Positions 6,713 through 16,424 of a DNA stretch of 33,474 nucleotides are shown here, piece by piece; the stretch's first letter is position 1; each line of letters starts with the position of its first letter. The DNA is from Alphaproteobacteria bacterium (GTDB lineage: Bacteria > Pseudomonadota > Alphaproteobacteria > Paracaedibacterales > CAIOTO01), in the NCBI GenBank assembly GCA_030727085.1, contig JANRCF010000037.1:13518-46991 (forward strand). The letters are read 5' to 3'. The position numbers were made by a program, and so were the translations under genes. The notes beneath the pieces were generated by a model, which made no database searches, was not told the origin of the DNA, and saw nothing but the letters and a program-made list of their open reading frames with translations.

Positions 6713-8649
6713 TATGTAATGCTCCTTTTAACGGCTTCAACAATAGCCTGTTGTGTAATTCCAAATTTTTCAAACAAAACACCAATAGGTGCCGATGCAC
6801 CAAAGCCTGTCATACCAATGAAGGTATCCGTTTCTCTTAAGTATTTAGCCCAACCCATTTCAATAGCGGCTTCTATACCAATGCGCGGCGCAGTGCCTAA
6901 CACCGTGGTATGGTACTCCGCTGATTGTTGTGCGAACAACTCAAAGCATGGCATGGACACAACGGCAACGTCAATTCCTAACGCGTGCAAAGCCGTTTGC
7001 GCCTCTATCGCCAAAGAAACCTCAGACCCTGTCGCAATTAGCGTCGCTTGACGTGATCCTTTTGAATCAGAAATAACATAACCACCGAAAGCCGAGAGAT
7101 TATCCTTAATCGAAGATCTTAACGTTGGGAGATTTTGGCGTGTTAACGCAAGCACACTTGGTGTTTCGTGGGTATTTAATGCTAGCTCCCAACATTCGGC
7201 TGTTTCAATGCTATCTGCAGGACGAAATACATTCAAATTTGGAATCGCACGCAACGCCGCTAAATGTTCAACTGGTTGATGAGTTGGGCCATCTTCACCA
7301 AGACCAATAGAATCGTGAGTTAGTACATAAATCACAGATTGTTTCATCAATGCTGACAAACGAAGGCTTGGGCGTAAGTAATCGCTAAACACCAAGAATG
7401 TACCACCGTAAGGCGTAAATCCATATAAAGAAAGCCCATTAAGCATTGCTGCCATAGCATGTTCGCGAATGCCAAAATAAATATAACTGCCACTAAAATC
7501 AGTAGCTGCAATCGGCGTCTGGCCTTTTGCCTTTGTATTGTTTGATCCCGTTAAATCGGCTGACCCACCAACAAGATGAGGCATAACCGGTGATAGCGCA
7601 TCCAGTACGCGTTGCGACAAAATGCGTGTTGCCTGTGTTGGTTTTTCATCCAAAAAGGTTTTCTTTAATGCCATAACATCAGCAATAGCCTTGTCTGAAG
7701 ACAATAGCTGCTTTTCTTCAGCAGACAATGTTTTTGATTTGGCCATCCACGCATCATACGTTGGAATATGACGTAATGCCGCTTTTGTCCAAACCGCACG
7801 CACATCATCAGGCACATCAAATGCAGCATGTGGCCAATTCAGTTTTTCGCGTGTTTTTTGTATTTCATCTGCACCCAATGGGCTACCATGGCTCGCCGAC
7901 GTACCAGCCTTTGCTGGTGAACCGAATCCAATTGTGGTCTTGCATGCAATTAATGTCGGCGCATCATTTGTTTGCGCCCATGTAAGTGCTTTACGAATTG
8001 CTTGCTCATCATGACCATCTATCGCTTTTGTTTTCCAACCACTCGCTGTCAGGCGTACCAAATGATCATCACTGGTTGACAGGGCTGTTGTACCATCAAT
8101 TGTTATGCCATTGTCGTCAAACAAAACGACAAGATTCTTAAGTTTAAGATGCCCCGCAAAAGAAACGGCCTCTTGGCTAATTCCTTCCATCAAGTCACCA
8201 TCACCGCAAATCACGTACGTTTTATGATTAATAACGTCTTGAGCAACACGTGCTGCCATCATTTCTTGGCCCAAAGCAAGTCCAACGGCTGTCGCAAGCC
8301 CCTGCCCTAACGGCCCTGTTGTTGTTTCGACTCCAGGGGTATGCCCATACTCAGGATGCCCCGGTGTAATACTGCCCCATTGACGGAAATTCTTGATTTG
8401 ATCTAGCGTCATTCCAGGATAACCGCATAAATGCAGCAAACTATATAGCAGCATTGATCCATGCCCAGCTGACAACACAAAACGATCGCGATTTGGCCAG
8501 TGTGGGTCATTTGGATTAAATATCAAAAATTCTTGAAATAATACAGTGGCTACATCCGCCATTCCCATTGGCATGCCTGGATGACCAGATTTTGCTGCCT
8601 CAACAGCATCAATACTAAGAAAACGAAGAGCGTTAGAACTAGGTGTCAT
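6712..8649 (-). CDS. tkt: Transketolase
   Basis: Transketolase moves two-carbon units between sugar phosphates in the non-oxidative pentose phosphate pathway, using thiamine diphosphate. The 645-aa protein has all family blocks: SGHPGMPMGMADVATVLF near residue 21, the GHGSMLLYSLLHL substrate loop, and the TPP site GDGDLMEGISQEA. GSADLTGSN opens the pyrimidine domain, followed by GIREHAMAAMLNG and GEDGPTHQPVEHLAALR, then the C-terminal domain. The N-terminus is a few residues shorter than in E. coli TktA, but the first conserved block is complete. It forms a unit with gap. The other pentose phosphate gene here, rpe, is 6 kb away in a different cluster. Confidence 0.97.
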   Translation of the reverse strand: MTPSSNALRFLSIDAVEAAKSGHPGMPMGMADVATVLFQEFLIFNPNDPHWPNRDRFVLSAGHGSMLLYSLLHLCGYPGMTLDQIKNFRQWGSITPGHPEYGHTPGVETTTGPLGQGLATAVGLALGQEMMAARVAQDVINHKTYVICGDGDLMEGISQEAVSFAGHLKLKNLVVLFDDNGITIDGTTALSTSDDHLVRLTASGWKTKAIDGHDEQAIRKALTWAQTNDAPTLIACKTTIGFGSPAKAGTSASHGSPLGADEIQKTREKLNWPHAAFDVPDDVRAVWTKAALRHIPTYDAWMAKSKTLSAEEKQLLSSDKAIADVMALKKTFLDEKPTQATRILSQRVLDALSPVMPHLVGGSADLTGSNNTKAKGQTPIAATDFSGSYIYFGIREHAMAAMLNGLSLYGFTPYGGTFLVFSDYLRPSLRLSALMKQSVIYVLTHDSIGLGEDGPTHQPVEHLAALRAIPNLNVFRPADSIETAECWELALNTHETPSVLALTRQNLPTLRSSIKDNLSAFGGYVISDSKGSRQATLIATGSEVSLAIEAQTALHALGIDVAVVSMPCFELFAQQSAEYHTTVLGTAPRIGIEAAIEMGWAKYLRETDTFIGMTGFGASAPIGVLFEKFGITQQAIVEAVKRSIT

Positions 8650-8781
8650 TACAGAGCCACATTTATAATTTTAATCATAATGCATTTTAGGCGATGAAAT
8701 TACGTGCGTACAGTGGCAAATGAGAAAACATCTTATTTTAACGAATTGTTAAGATTTTAGGCACACACTCTAACTATAAAG

Positions 8782-8811
8782 ATGAGGAAATATGTCGTGC
8801 GTAATCCTCAT
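8782..8811 (+). promoter_or_regulatory. Short hairpin in the usg leader
   Basis: ATGAGGA (8782-8788) and TCCTCAT (8805-8811) are exact inverted copies with a 16-nt loop, ending 5 bp before the AGGAGG ribosome site of usg. A role in usg translation is possible but unproven. Confidence 0.25.
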
Positions 8812-8827
8812 GAATCAGGAGGCTTTT

Positions 8828-9109
8828 ATGCGTTTAGCTGATTATGAAAGTGACTTTTTTCGTGCATTAAATGGTTATTGCCTAACAACTGCCGAAATCA
8901 TCTATCACTTACCTGACCACCCATTGCTACTTCAAACGTACGTGTGGCAAGAGTTTGATCTTCCACCACTCTTTCCTCGTTTGACAGCTTTTATTGAATT
9001 CTGGCACAAAAATATTGATGGGCGCATTGAAACTGTTCGTGTCGCTGCTGCTGGTAATTTAATATCTAATTCTATCATGACGCCCGCAGCGAGCTTTGAA
9101 ATCCACTAA
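8828..9109 (+). CDS. usg: Usg family protein
   Basis: This small protein (93 aa) belongs to the alphaproteobacterial Usg family, first named from the trp region of Caulobacter; its function is unknown. The family pattern is clear: GYCLTTAEIIYHLPDHP, then LLQTYVWQEFDLPPLFPRL, then FIEFWHKNIDGRIETVRVA. The ATG at 8828 is chosen over one 12 codons earlier, because CAGGAGG sits 6 bases before it and Usg homologues start at about this point. No trp gene lies nearby. Its end is 1 bp from the end of the convergent DUF2628-like gene. Confidence 0.85.
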   Translation: MRLADYESDFFRALNGYCLTTAEIIYHLPDHPLLLQTYVWQEFDLPPLFPRLTAFIEFWHKNIDGRIETVRVAAAGNLISNSIMTPAASFEIH

Positions 9110-9110
9110 C

Positions 9111-9683
9111 TTATTTAGACTCATGTTCATAATAAACATAGTGGGCTAATACAAATAAGCCAAAAAGCATTACCGTTAGCATTCCTGAAGATTTTCCTTG
9201 CACGTTAGCTAACGATACTAGAATTACTGAAAAGTAAGCAAAAACAGTTCCCATATCCCCACCACATGGGATTTTTCTTTTAGAAAATCGATGTCTCCAC
9301 GCGGCCAGCCATATAAGCTGCACTGTGTTTGCAAATAGTCCACTTAAAACTGCTAAGGCAAGATTAATACAAAAAACAGCGACTTTAAAGTTATCAGCTA
9401 AATGCTGGGAGAAAAAATAAACACTCGTCGAGAATAAAAATATTGTAACAAGATGATACACGAATGATAAAAGATACAAGCGTCGGTAAATAAGCCATAC
9501 ACCCCCAAGACCTACAAAACCACACAAAAAAGCTGCCCAGTTCCATATAACACGCTCACCAGCTTGCCAACGTGCATAAAGATCTTGATGATATTGAACA
9601 CGCATAGGTGCAACAGGCGCATCTAAACGTGCACCATAAATCATGTAGAGAAAATCACGTTCAGAAAAAGGTAATTGGATCAT
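9111..9683 (-). CDS. DUF2628-like integral membrane protein
   Basis: The protein (190 aa from ATG 9683) has a polar N-terminus of about 45 residues and then NWAAFLCGFVGLGGVWLIYR, the aromatic, Trp-rich opening of DUF2628 membrane proteins. About four to five hydrophobic segments follow, with an internal basic loop (AAWRHRFSKRK) followed by PCGGD. An in-frame TTG four codons upstream is a less likely start. Function is unknown; family members are small inner-membrane proteins. It shares no clear operon: uvrA lies upstream with a gap of about 110 bp, and usg converges on it. Confidence 0.6.
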   Translation of the reverse strand: MIQLPFSERDFLYMIYGARLDAPVAPMRVQYHQDLYARWQAGERVIWNWAAFLCGFVGLGGVWLIYRRLYLLSFVYHLVTIFLFSTSVYFFSQHLADNFKVAVFCINLALAVLSGLFANTVQLIWLAAWRHRFSKRKIPCGGDMGTVFAYFSVILVSLANVQGKSSGMLTVMLFGLFVLAHYVYYEHESK

Positions 9684-9793
9684 TAATGTCAACAAAGCTT
9701 ATTTTGATTTTTCCATCTTACAACGTAACTGCTTAAAAAGGGGAGCGTTTTCTAACACCAAATTTTCAAGGCTTATTTCTATAATCGCATACA

Positions 9794-12676
9794 TCAAACA
9801 GCTTCTTTTAAGGCATGTCGTTCTAAATATGGCTTAAGATACTGCCCTGTATAACTCTTGGCAACATTAATCACGCTTTCAGGCGTACCAACGGCAACAA
9901 TGTGTCCGCCACCAGAGCCGCCCTCTGGCCCCATATCAATAACCCAGTCAGCGGTTTTAATTACTTCAAGATTATGCTCAATCACTAAAACAGTATTGCC
10001 CTGATCAACAAGGGTATGCAGTACCTCTAACAATTTGCGAACATCATCAAAATGAAGCCCAGTCGTTGGTTCATCTAGTATGTATAACGTTTTACCAGTT
10101 GCACGGCGCGACAGCTCTTTTGCTAACTTCACACGCTGCGCTTCACCGCCAGAAAGGGTCGTTGCTGATTGCCCAACCTTGACATATCCCAGACCAACTT
10201 CTTGTAAACATCTTAATTTTTCACGTACTTGCGAATGCGCTTCGAAGAATACAACCGCTTCATCCACAGTCATGTCCAAAATATCGGCGATGTTCTTATT
10301 TTTATAAGCAATATCAAGCGTTTCACGGTTATATCGTTTGCCATGACATTGGTCACATTTCACATACACATCCGGCAAGAAGTGCATTTCGATCTTAATG
10401 ACACCATCACCCTGACATGCTTCACAACGCCCACCTTTGACGTTAAATGAAAAACGCCCAGCGGCGTACCCACGCGTTTTTGACTCTGGTAATCCTGCAA
10501 ACCATTCGCGAATGGGCGTAAAGCAACCAATATAAGTCGCTGGGTTAGATCGTGGTGTGCGACCAATTGGCGACTGATCAATATCAATAATTTTATCAAT
10601 AAATTCAACACCTTCCAGGCGATCATGCTCACCTGGCATTTCACGTCCGTGTGCAACAGCTTTAGATAATGCTTTATAGAGTGTTTCGATAACAAGAGTT
10701 GACTTACCGCCACCCGATACGCCAGTCACACATGTGAAAGTACCAAGCGGAATGGTCACGTTCACATTATGCAAGTTATGTGCACGGGCACCAAAAAGGC
10801 TAAGCGATTTTCCTTCATGTCCCGAACGTCGATTCATCGGAATAGGAATGCTTTTAACGCCGCGAAGATACTGCCCCGTAATACTATTTGGGTTATTAGT
10901 CACTTCCTCTGGTGTGCCTTGGGCGATGATCTCCCCGCCCCTTGCTCCAGCCTCTGGCCCCATATCAATCACATAATCAGCAGTGCGTATTGCATCTTCA
11001 TCGTGCTCAACCACAACGACTGTGTTACCAATATCCCGTAGATGCTTAAGTGTTTCAAGCAAACGATCATTGTCGCGTTGATGCAGACCAATCGATGGCT
11101 CATCAAGAACATACAGTACGCCAGTCAAACTGGAACCTACTTGCGATGCAAGACGAATACGCTGGCTTTCACCACCTGAAAGTGTTCCTGCAGCACGTGA
11201 TAACGTTAAATAATCTAAACCGACATTAACCAAAAACATTAAACGATTACGTATTTCTTTCAAGATGCGCGTCGCAATTTGTTCTTGTTTAGATGTCAAT
11301 GTTAGCGTGTTAAACCAATTATAAGCTTCACTTATCGAAAAGTTACAAACCTCTGCAATGTTTCGATCATTGATCTTCACACACAAGGCCTCTGGACGAA
11401 GACGCAACCCATCACAGGCATGGCATGCATGCTCATTTTGGTAACGCCCCAACATTTCATGAACCCATTCACTTTCGCTATCTTGCCAGCGACGTTTCAG
11501 ATTCGGTATCACACCTTCAAAAACTTTTTTAGTAATGTAGTTTTTATTACCATCATTATAGACAATAGGAATAAGTTCAGTACCAGAGCCATACAACAAT
11601 ACATTTTGGATATTTTCGGGTAATTCTGCAAACGGAGATCTTGTTGAACCGCCATAGTGACTCACAACAGATTCAAGCATCTGCAAATAATATTCACGCG
11701 TTGCTGTAATGCGCTTTCCGGCATTTGATTCTTCCGCCCAAGGAGCAATTGCACCATCACGAACGCTCAATGCACGATTAGGCACGATCAAATTCGGATC
11801 AAATACAATCTCTACACCCAAGCCATCGCAGGTAGGACACGCACCCTGCGGGCTATTAAACGAAAAAAGCCTAGGCTCAATTTCATCTAAAGTAAAACCA
11901 GAAATTGGGCATGCAAACTTTGATGAAAAGGTGATTGATTCTGCAGTATCTGCATTTTCAACCCAAACCAACCCATTACTAAGCGCCAGCGCCGTTTCAA
12001 ATGAATCCGCCAACCGCGTCATAAACTCACGACGATCTTCGCCTTCAGGAATGACAAAACGGTCAACAATAACGGCTATATCATGCTTAATGCTTTTTTT
12101 AAGCTCAGGTACTTCTTCAAGCGTATAGATTTTTCCATCGACTTTAACGCGCTGAAAACCTTTTTTAAGTAAGTCTTGTAATTCCTTTTTATATTCACCT
12201 TTACGACCACGCACAATTGGGGCAAGCAGCATTAAACGTGTCTGCGCAGGGATCTCAAGAACACGATCGACCATTTGCGATACGATTTGCGCTTCAATCG
12301 GCAATCCTGTCGCCGGTGAGTGCGGCACACCTACGCGCGCAAACAATAAACGCATATAGTCGTATAGTTCAGTAACTGTACCAACTGTTGAACGTGGATT
12401 TTTTGATGTTGTTTTTTGCTCAATCGAAATAGCTGGACTTAAGCCCTCAATCGAATCGACATCAGGCTTTTCCATCAATTGTAAAAATTGACGGGCATAT
12501 GATGACAAACTTTCAACATAACGTCGCTGACCTTCGGCATACAGCGTATCAAAAGCGAGTGATGATTTACCAGATCCCGACAACCCCGTAATCACGACAA
12601 GTTTGTCACGTGGAATATCAACATTAATATTTTTTAGATTATGCTCGCGCGCGCCGCGAATTTGAATTGTTTGCAT
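9794..12676 (-). CDS. uvrA: UvrABC excision nuclease subunit A
   Basis: UvrA is the damage-sensing ATPase of nucleotide excision repair; as a dimer it loads UvrB onto DNA lesions. At 960 aa it is close to the usual 940-970. Two ABC modules are visible: Walker [10 protein letters not shown] (31-39) with signature [14 protein letters not shown] and [11 protein letters not shown], then GVSGGGKST with [15 protein letters not shown] and [11 protein letters not shown]. The first zinc knuckle reads CPISGF then CPTCDGLG; the second Cys of the first pair is Ser, as I recall is common in alphaproteobacteria. The second zinc module (CEACQGDG and CDQCHGK) is intact. The ribosome site before the ATG is weak. 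It stands alone here, away from uvrB and uvrC. Confidence 0.97.
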   Translation of the reverse strand: MQTIQIRGAREHNLKNINVDIPRDKLVVITGLSGSGKSSLAFDTLYAEGQRRYVESLSSYARQFLQLMEKPDVDSIEGLSPAISIEQKTTSKNPRSTVGTVTELYDYMRLLFARVGVPHSPATGLPIEAQIVSQMVDRVLEIPAQTRLMLLAPIVRGRKGEYKKELQDLLKKGFQRVKVDGKIYTLEEVPELKKSIKHDIAVIVDRFVIPEGEDRREFMTRLADSFETALALSNGLVWVENADTAESITFSSKFACPISGFTLDEIEPRLFSFNSPQGACPTCDGLGVEIVFDPNLIVPNRALSVRDGAIAPWAEESNAGKRITATREYYLQMLESVVSHYGGSTRSPFAELPENIQNVLLYGSGTELIPIVYNDGNKNYITKKVFEGVIPNLKRRWQDSESEWVHEMLGRYQNEHACHACDGLRLRPEALCVKINDRNIAEVCNFSISEAYNWFNTLTLTSKQEQIATRILKEIRNRLMFLVNVGLDYLTLSRAAGTLSGGESQRIRLASQVGSSLTGVLYVLDEPSIGLHQRDNDRLLETLKHLRDIGNTVVVVEHDEDAIRTADYVIDMGPEAGARGGEIIAQGTPEEVTNNPNSITGQYLRGVKSIPIPMNRRSGHEGKSLSLFGARAHNLHNVNVTIPLGTFTCVTGVSGGGKSTLVIETLYKALSKAVAHGREMPGEHDRLEGVEFIDKIIDIDQSPIGRTPRSNPATYIGCFTPIREWFAGLPESKTRGYAAGRFSFNVKGGRCEACQGDGVIKIEMHFLPDVYVKCDQCHGKRYNRETLDIAYKNKNIADILDMTVDEAVVFFEAHSQVREKLRCLQEVGLGYVKVGQSATTLSGGEAQRVKLAKELSRRATGKTLYILDEPTTGLHFDDVRKLLEVLHTLVDQGNTVLVIEHNLEVIKTADWVIDMGPEGGSGGGHIVAVGTPESVINVAKSYTGQYLKPYLERHALKEAV

Positions 12677-12799
12677 TGTTCTTTGTAAATTAGGGCTATG
12701 TTTAAGAGATAGACATTTTAACGAAGATATGCAAGGGGGGAGATTTAAAAACCTAATAAATTAAAGACCTCTACCTAAAATAAGATGCGGAATATCTTA

Positions 12800-14554
12800 T
12801 TAGATTTCATTCACACCATTCGTCTGACTAAATGACCATTTCAACGTATATGAACGATGTGCTTCACATTGTTTCATTAATAACAACGTACGATTTTCCT
12901 CATCTGCTAATGTCGTAATAACATCATCACATCCGATGCTACGGAAAAACCATCGTTCAGGCTCTGTCGTTTTGCGTTGCTTGATCTTTTCTTGCGGTTT
13001 TACGTGCAAACGTTCATATGCTTTTTCATTTTTCTTTCCCTGCCTAATCTTGGTATCAGGCTGTAGTATCAAATAAATTTTTTCTCCTTCACCCTCGATC
13101 GCAAAGAGTGGATTCATTTCAAACCGCACGCCAATAGTCGCATCATGTGAAATTCGGAATGCATCATGGCCACGCAATTCCTCACCTTTTGGTGATAAAT
13201 AAATATGACGCTGCCAATAAAAAGAAATGCCCTCATCGACATATTCTGAATCAAAGGCAATATAGTTATGCCCTTCTTTATTGTGCCTTTTTATAACCAA
13301 TTGTAGAAGTTGAGGATCTAAATTTGTAACCCAATTATCTTTGAAATCAATCGCGCTTTTACTATTAGGGCTAAGCTGAATAACGACATCACCTTTATGT
13401 ATAAAGCGATGCCGGCCAAAACTCCACTCAACACTAAGTAACTCAAGACCTGGCTCACGATAGGCGTCATTAGAGTAAGGAGAATTGAAGTTAGAACTAG
13501 CACCAGGATATGTATTTACCAAAACAATGGAATTTCGACTTGCGCAACGCTCATACCCACTATCGGGCGCTCTTTGAGGAGGGCGTGTTGTTTCGGCGTC
13601 TGTTAAAGTTAACACGCTATCAACAGAATCCGCTGTGACGCCGATACAAAGTCCGTGCGCGAATGGTGACAGCGCACCATCAAAAGAAGCCAAAGCACCA
13701 TCTCCATGTCTAAGAAACCTTAACAACGGCGTCATTTTTTGAATATATTCTTGCAAAGTCTTTTCGGCTTTTTCTAATTGAACACTTGCCCCCAAATGCG
13801 ATCTTAAGCTTGTTCTTATATCAATCAAATCACGCAAAAATCGCCAATGCAAAAGCGGACTTCTACTTACATGACCGCCATCTGGTAAAATTTGATCTTG
13901 AATAAGTGTCGAAAAGCTACTCATATAACGCTCAAGACGATTAGCGTTCTCTTTTTCACCATAAAGTGACTCGCCTAATATAACCCCTTTAAGCGCCCAA
14001 AATTGGTGAAGCTTGTCCTTTTCTTCCATCCAATGACGCCTTAAATAACGCAACTGTTTATCAAAGCTTGTCGTCAGAAGTCGCTTAAAATCCTCATCTG
14101 CTGTGCTTGCATAAAAATCATACAAACTTAACCACACAGAAAGCCTAAGCCCAACGACGCCAGGTTTCCATGCGAAAGAATTCCAACTTTTGTGCGCCCA
14201 TGAATGATGTAACCGTATCCAATGTTCAATAAGCTGCCTCGCACGCTTGCGACCTGCATTGCCACTAATTGCATTCAGATCATATAGGAACATAAAACTT
14301 TGCATATAAGCAGCCATAGGTTCATAAGTATTTTGGGGTTTTTCAAGAGCAAGTAACATATCGCTAGAGGTAAAACGACGGCTATCTAAACGTAAATCGC
14401 CTAATAACATCGCCTCGCCAAAGCTGATGTTTCCTTGCCATGGATCATTTGTTAAAAGACCAATGCGTGGCGTTTTTCGCCCAAGCAAACTCACCCCATA
14501 AATATGGCTCCGCCTAAGGTTTTTCCAAAACATACCTTTTAGCGAATTAAACAT
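12800..14554 (-). CDS. Heparinase II/III family protein
   Basis: This 584-aa protein matches the heparinase II/III-like proteins found next to rpe in many alphaproteobacteria. The N-terminal 300 residues form the all-alpha barrel typical of uronate lyases, with the Trp-rich blocks NSFAWKPGVVGLRLSVWL and QILPDGGHVSRSPLLHW. The DGGH-SRSP segment is typical of the family. A beta-rich C-terminal half starts near residue 320 (GDGALASFDGAL) and carries PDSGYERCASRNSIVLVNTY. There is no signal peptide, so it may act in the cytoplasm or leave by another route. Its natural substrate in this clade is not established, and lyase activity is inferred only. It starts 5 bp after rpe ends, so the two should be cotranscribed. 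The usual downstream purH is missing; uvrA lies there instead. Confidence 0.85.
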   Translation of the reverse strand: MFNSLKGMFWKNLRRSHIYGVSLLGRKTPRIGLLTNDPWQGNISFGEAMLLGDLRLDSRRFTSSDMLLALEKPQNTYEPMAAYMQSFMFLYDLNAISGNAGRKRARQLIEHWIRLHHSWAHKSWNSFAWKPGVVGLRLSVWLSLYDFYASTADEDFKRLLTTSFDKQLRYLRRHWMEEKDKLHQFWALKGVILGESLYGEKENANRLERYMSSFSTLIQDQILPDGGHVSRSPLLHWRFLRDLIDIRTSLRSHLGASVQLEKAEKTLQEYIQKMTPLLRFLRHGDGALASFDGALSPFAHGLCIGVTADSVDSVLTLTDAETTRPPQRAPDSGYERCASRNSIVLVNTYPGASSNFNSPYSNDAYREPGLELLSVEWSFGRHRFIHKGDVVIQLSPNSKSAIDFKDNWVTNLDPQLLQLVIKRHNKEGHNYIAFDSEYVDEGISFYWQRHIYLSPKGEELRGHDAFRISHDATIGVRFEMNPLFAIEGEGEKIYLILQPDTKIRQGKKNEKAYERLHVKPQEKIKQRKTTEPERWFFRSIGCDDVITTLADEENRTLLLMKQCEAHRSYTLKWSFSQTNGVNEI

Positions 14555-14559
14555 ATATT

Positions 14560-15246
14560 CTAATTTCCTCGGAGAGCATTAATTGCGGCGCGATATATTT
14601 CTACGCGATCTGATTCTAACGTTGTTCCTTCTTTTTGTCCAAAGATAGAAGAACCAGCCACAAGTATCTGTGCATTTTTTTCAATCAAACCAGGTGCGTT
14701 TTTCGAATTTACACCGCCATCAATTTCAATCATCAGGCTTGGCTTTAAAGCAAGAAGAGGCGCTATTTTAGAAACCACTTCTGGAATAAATTGCTGTCCA
14801 CCAAAGCCCGGATTCACCGACATCAACAGCACAAAATCAAGCACTGGAAGCAGCGTCTCTACGATTTGCCATGATGAGCCTGGGTTAAGTACAGCACCTG
14901 CTTTGATGCCCCTTGATTGAATGTATTGTAGCAAACGATAGGGATGCGCCTCGGTTTCTGGATGAAAGCTAACCCAATCAGCACCAGCATCAATAAACCA
15001 TGGCACAACCGTCGCTGGCGAAGACACCATTAAATGCACATCAAGCGGCAAACGAGTCACTGATTTTATGGCTTTTACGTGATGCGGGCCAAACGTCAAA
15101 TTGGGAACATAATGCCCATCCATAACATCGATATGCAATACATCTGCACCTGCAGCTACAACCGCATCAATTTCTTCTTCAAGACGTAATGGATCAGCAG
15201 CAAGCAATGACGGCGCAATAAGCGGATAAGGAAAACGTGAACTCAT
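14560..15246 (-). CDS. rpe: Ribulose-phosphate 3-epimerase
   Basis: Rpe interconverts ribulose 5-phosphate and xylulose 5-phosphate. The TIM-barrel motifs are complete: IAPSLLAAD, HIDVMDGHYVPNLTFG with its metal-binding His and catalytic Asp, and LDVHLMV. They continue with VSFHPE, SVNPGFGGQQFIPE and EIDGGV followed by the phosphate loop GSSIFG. The ATG at 15246 gives 228 aa and starts right at the family's usual N-terminus; in-frame TTG (15267) and ATG (15258) starts add up to seven residues with no family support. No strong ribosome site is seen at any of them. It heads the rpe and heparinase unit and supplies xylulose 5-phosphate used by the transketolase in this window. Confidence 0.95.
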   Translation of the reverse strand: MSSRFPYPLIAPSLLAADPLRLEEEIDAVVAAGADVLHIDVMDGHYVPNLTFGPHHVKAIKSVTRLPLDVHLMVSSPATVVPWFIDAGADWVSFHPETEAHPYRLLQYIQSRGIKAGAVLNPGSSWQIVETLLPVLDFVLLMSVNPGFGGQQFIPEVVSKIAPLLALKPSLMIEIDGGVNSKNAPGLIEKNAQILVAGSSIFGQKEGTTLESDRVEIYRAAINALRGN

Positions 15247-15415
15247 TACACAAAACATAAAAATCAATAGAACAATATTTGATTATCGCTTTTTTTTCTA
15301 CGAAAGGCTATTGCGATTCTTCTTTTTTGTGTTTAGGCATTCAAAAACCCTTGTTTTTTAGAAGTCTACTCCCCATATTGTGTATATATTTAAAAATTCA
15401 GAGAATATAATTGCC

Positions 15416-16279
15416 ATGGGAACAACTTTTTGGCTTGTTGATGCATTCACAGATCGTGCTTTTTCTGGTAATCCGGCAGGTGTTTTTATCGTTGATGATT
15501 TTCCAGATCCAACCCTGATGCAGGCAGTTGCAGCTGAACTCAATTGGTCACAAACGGCCTTTGTAAAACGGTTATCATCCCAAGAAGACTTTGAACATTT
15601 TCACATTCGCTGGTTCTCGCCACGCGATGAAGCACCCATTTGCGGTCACGCAACACTTGCATCAGCACATATTCTTTGGGAAAAAAATTTCGTCAAAAAG
15701 AATAAAATCATTTTTGAATCTTTAGCTGGCCCCTTGACAGTTACAAAGGAAGAAAATGAATGGATAACGCTTAATTTTCCCAAGAAAAAACTTGTTGAAT
15801 GTTCCCTGCCCTCAGCCCTAAAGCAAGCACTTGTTACGGCAAATGGTGAAGTTGAAATTACATCTGTAATGCGTGATGACTTAATTTATGTTGTTACACT
15901 TAAGAATCAGAGCGATCTGGTTGCCCTCATGCCGAATCTTTCCTTAATTGAAACACTTGACTGCCGCGCCGTTTCTGTTACAACACAAGGCCGTGAAGGC
16001 TATGACTTTGAATCACGTTATTTCGCCCCGCGTGTTGGCATTCCCGAGGATCCTGTGTGCGGATCTTCACATTGCAGACTTGCTCCACTATGGGCAGAAC
16101 GTTTGGAAAAAACAGTACTTATGGCCTATCAGGCCTCTAAGCGTGGGGGTTTTATAAAAATTGATGTACGTGACGATGGTCGTGTTACCATGTCAAGTAA
16201 AGCAGTTACGGTATGCGAGGGAAATATATCACTTAATTTATTCGAGAAAAATGAAACAAAGCTAAAGATGGTTGCTTAG
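15416..16279 (+). CDS. PhzF-family isomerase-like protein with altered catalytic position
   Basis: The 287-aa protein has the PhzF/YddE/PBLD double hot-dog layout: FWLVDAFTDRAFSGNPAGV at the N-terminus, FSPRDEAPICGHATLASAHI, and the C-terminal SRYFAPRVGIPEDPVCGSSH block followed by KRGG. Family members act as isomerases or epimerase-like enzymes on small carboxylates; the substrate here is unknown. The family motif NLSETAFV, whose Glu is the PhzF catalytic acid/base, reads NWSQTAFV here (Gln46). Unless neighbouring groups compensate, PhzF-type chemistry may be lost or changed. The ATG at 15416 is chosen because the family N-terminus starts there; a GTG 36 bases earlier adds residues without family match. 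It is divergent from rpe. Confidence 0.85.
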   Translation: MGTTFWLVDAFTDRAFSGNPAGVFIVDDFPDPTLMQAVAAELNWSQTAFVKRLSSQEDFEHFHIRWFSPRDEAPICGHATLASAHILWEKNFVKKNKIIFESLAGPLTVTKEENEWITLNFPKKKLVECSLPSALKQALVTANGEVEITSVMRDDLIYVVTLKNQSDLVALMPNLSLIETLDCRAVSVTTQGREGYDFESRYFAPRVGIPEDPVCGSSHCRLAPLWAERLEKTVLMAYQASKRGGFIKIDVRDDGRVTMSSKAVTVCEGNISLNLFEKNETKLKMVA

Positions 16280-16295
16280 CGTATTTCGTAAATTT

Positions 16296-16397
16296 TGTCA
16301 TTCTCGAGTAGGCGGGAATCCAGAAAATAATAAAGCAAACAGATGTGTTGATAACAATTAAAGCACAACTAGATCCCCACCTACACGGGGATGACCA
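16296..16397. repeat. MITE-like intergenic repeat with imperfect inverted ends
   Basis: TGTCATTCTCGAGTAGGCGG followed by GAATCCAG (16296-16323) faces CTAGATCCCCACCTACACGG followed by GGATGACCA (16369-16397) as an imperfect inverted repeat around a 45-bp AT-rich core. The ends resemble the TGTCATTCCCGCG-type ends of small non-autonomous elements common in proteobacterial intergenic DNA. It fills the space between the convergent phzF-like and cmk genes and might also act as a terminator. A partial copy lies at 31499. Confidence 0.65.
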
Positions 16398-16424
16398 GAG
16401 CCATCGGCCATCGCAAATCAAATG

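Noticed and set aside
8792..8827. Earlier in-frame ATG for usg
   Set aside because: Usg homologues begin at the later Met, which also has the AGGAGG site.
11900..12050. Missing Cys in the first zinc knuckle of UvrA (CPIS in place of CPxC)
   Set aside because: As far as I recall this is common in alphaproteobacterial UvrA and is not evidence of decay.
16233..16421. A 62-codon minus-strand frame over the intergenic repeat
   Set aside because: It lies mostly within the MITE-like repeat and has no gene features.
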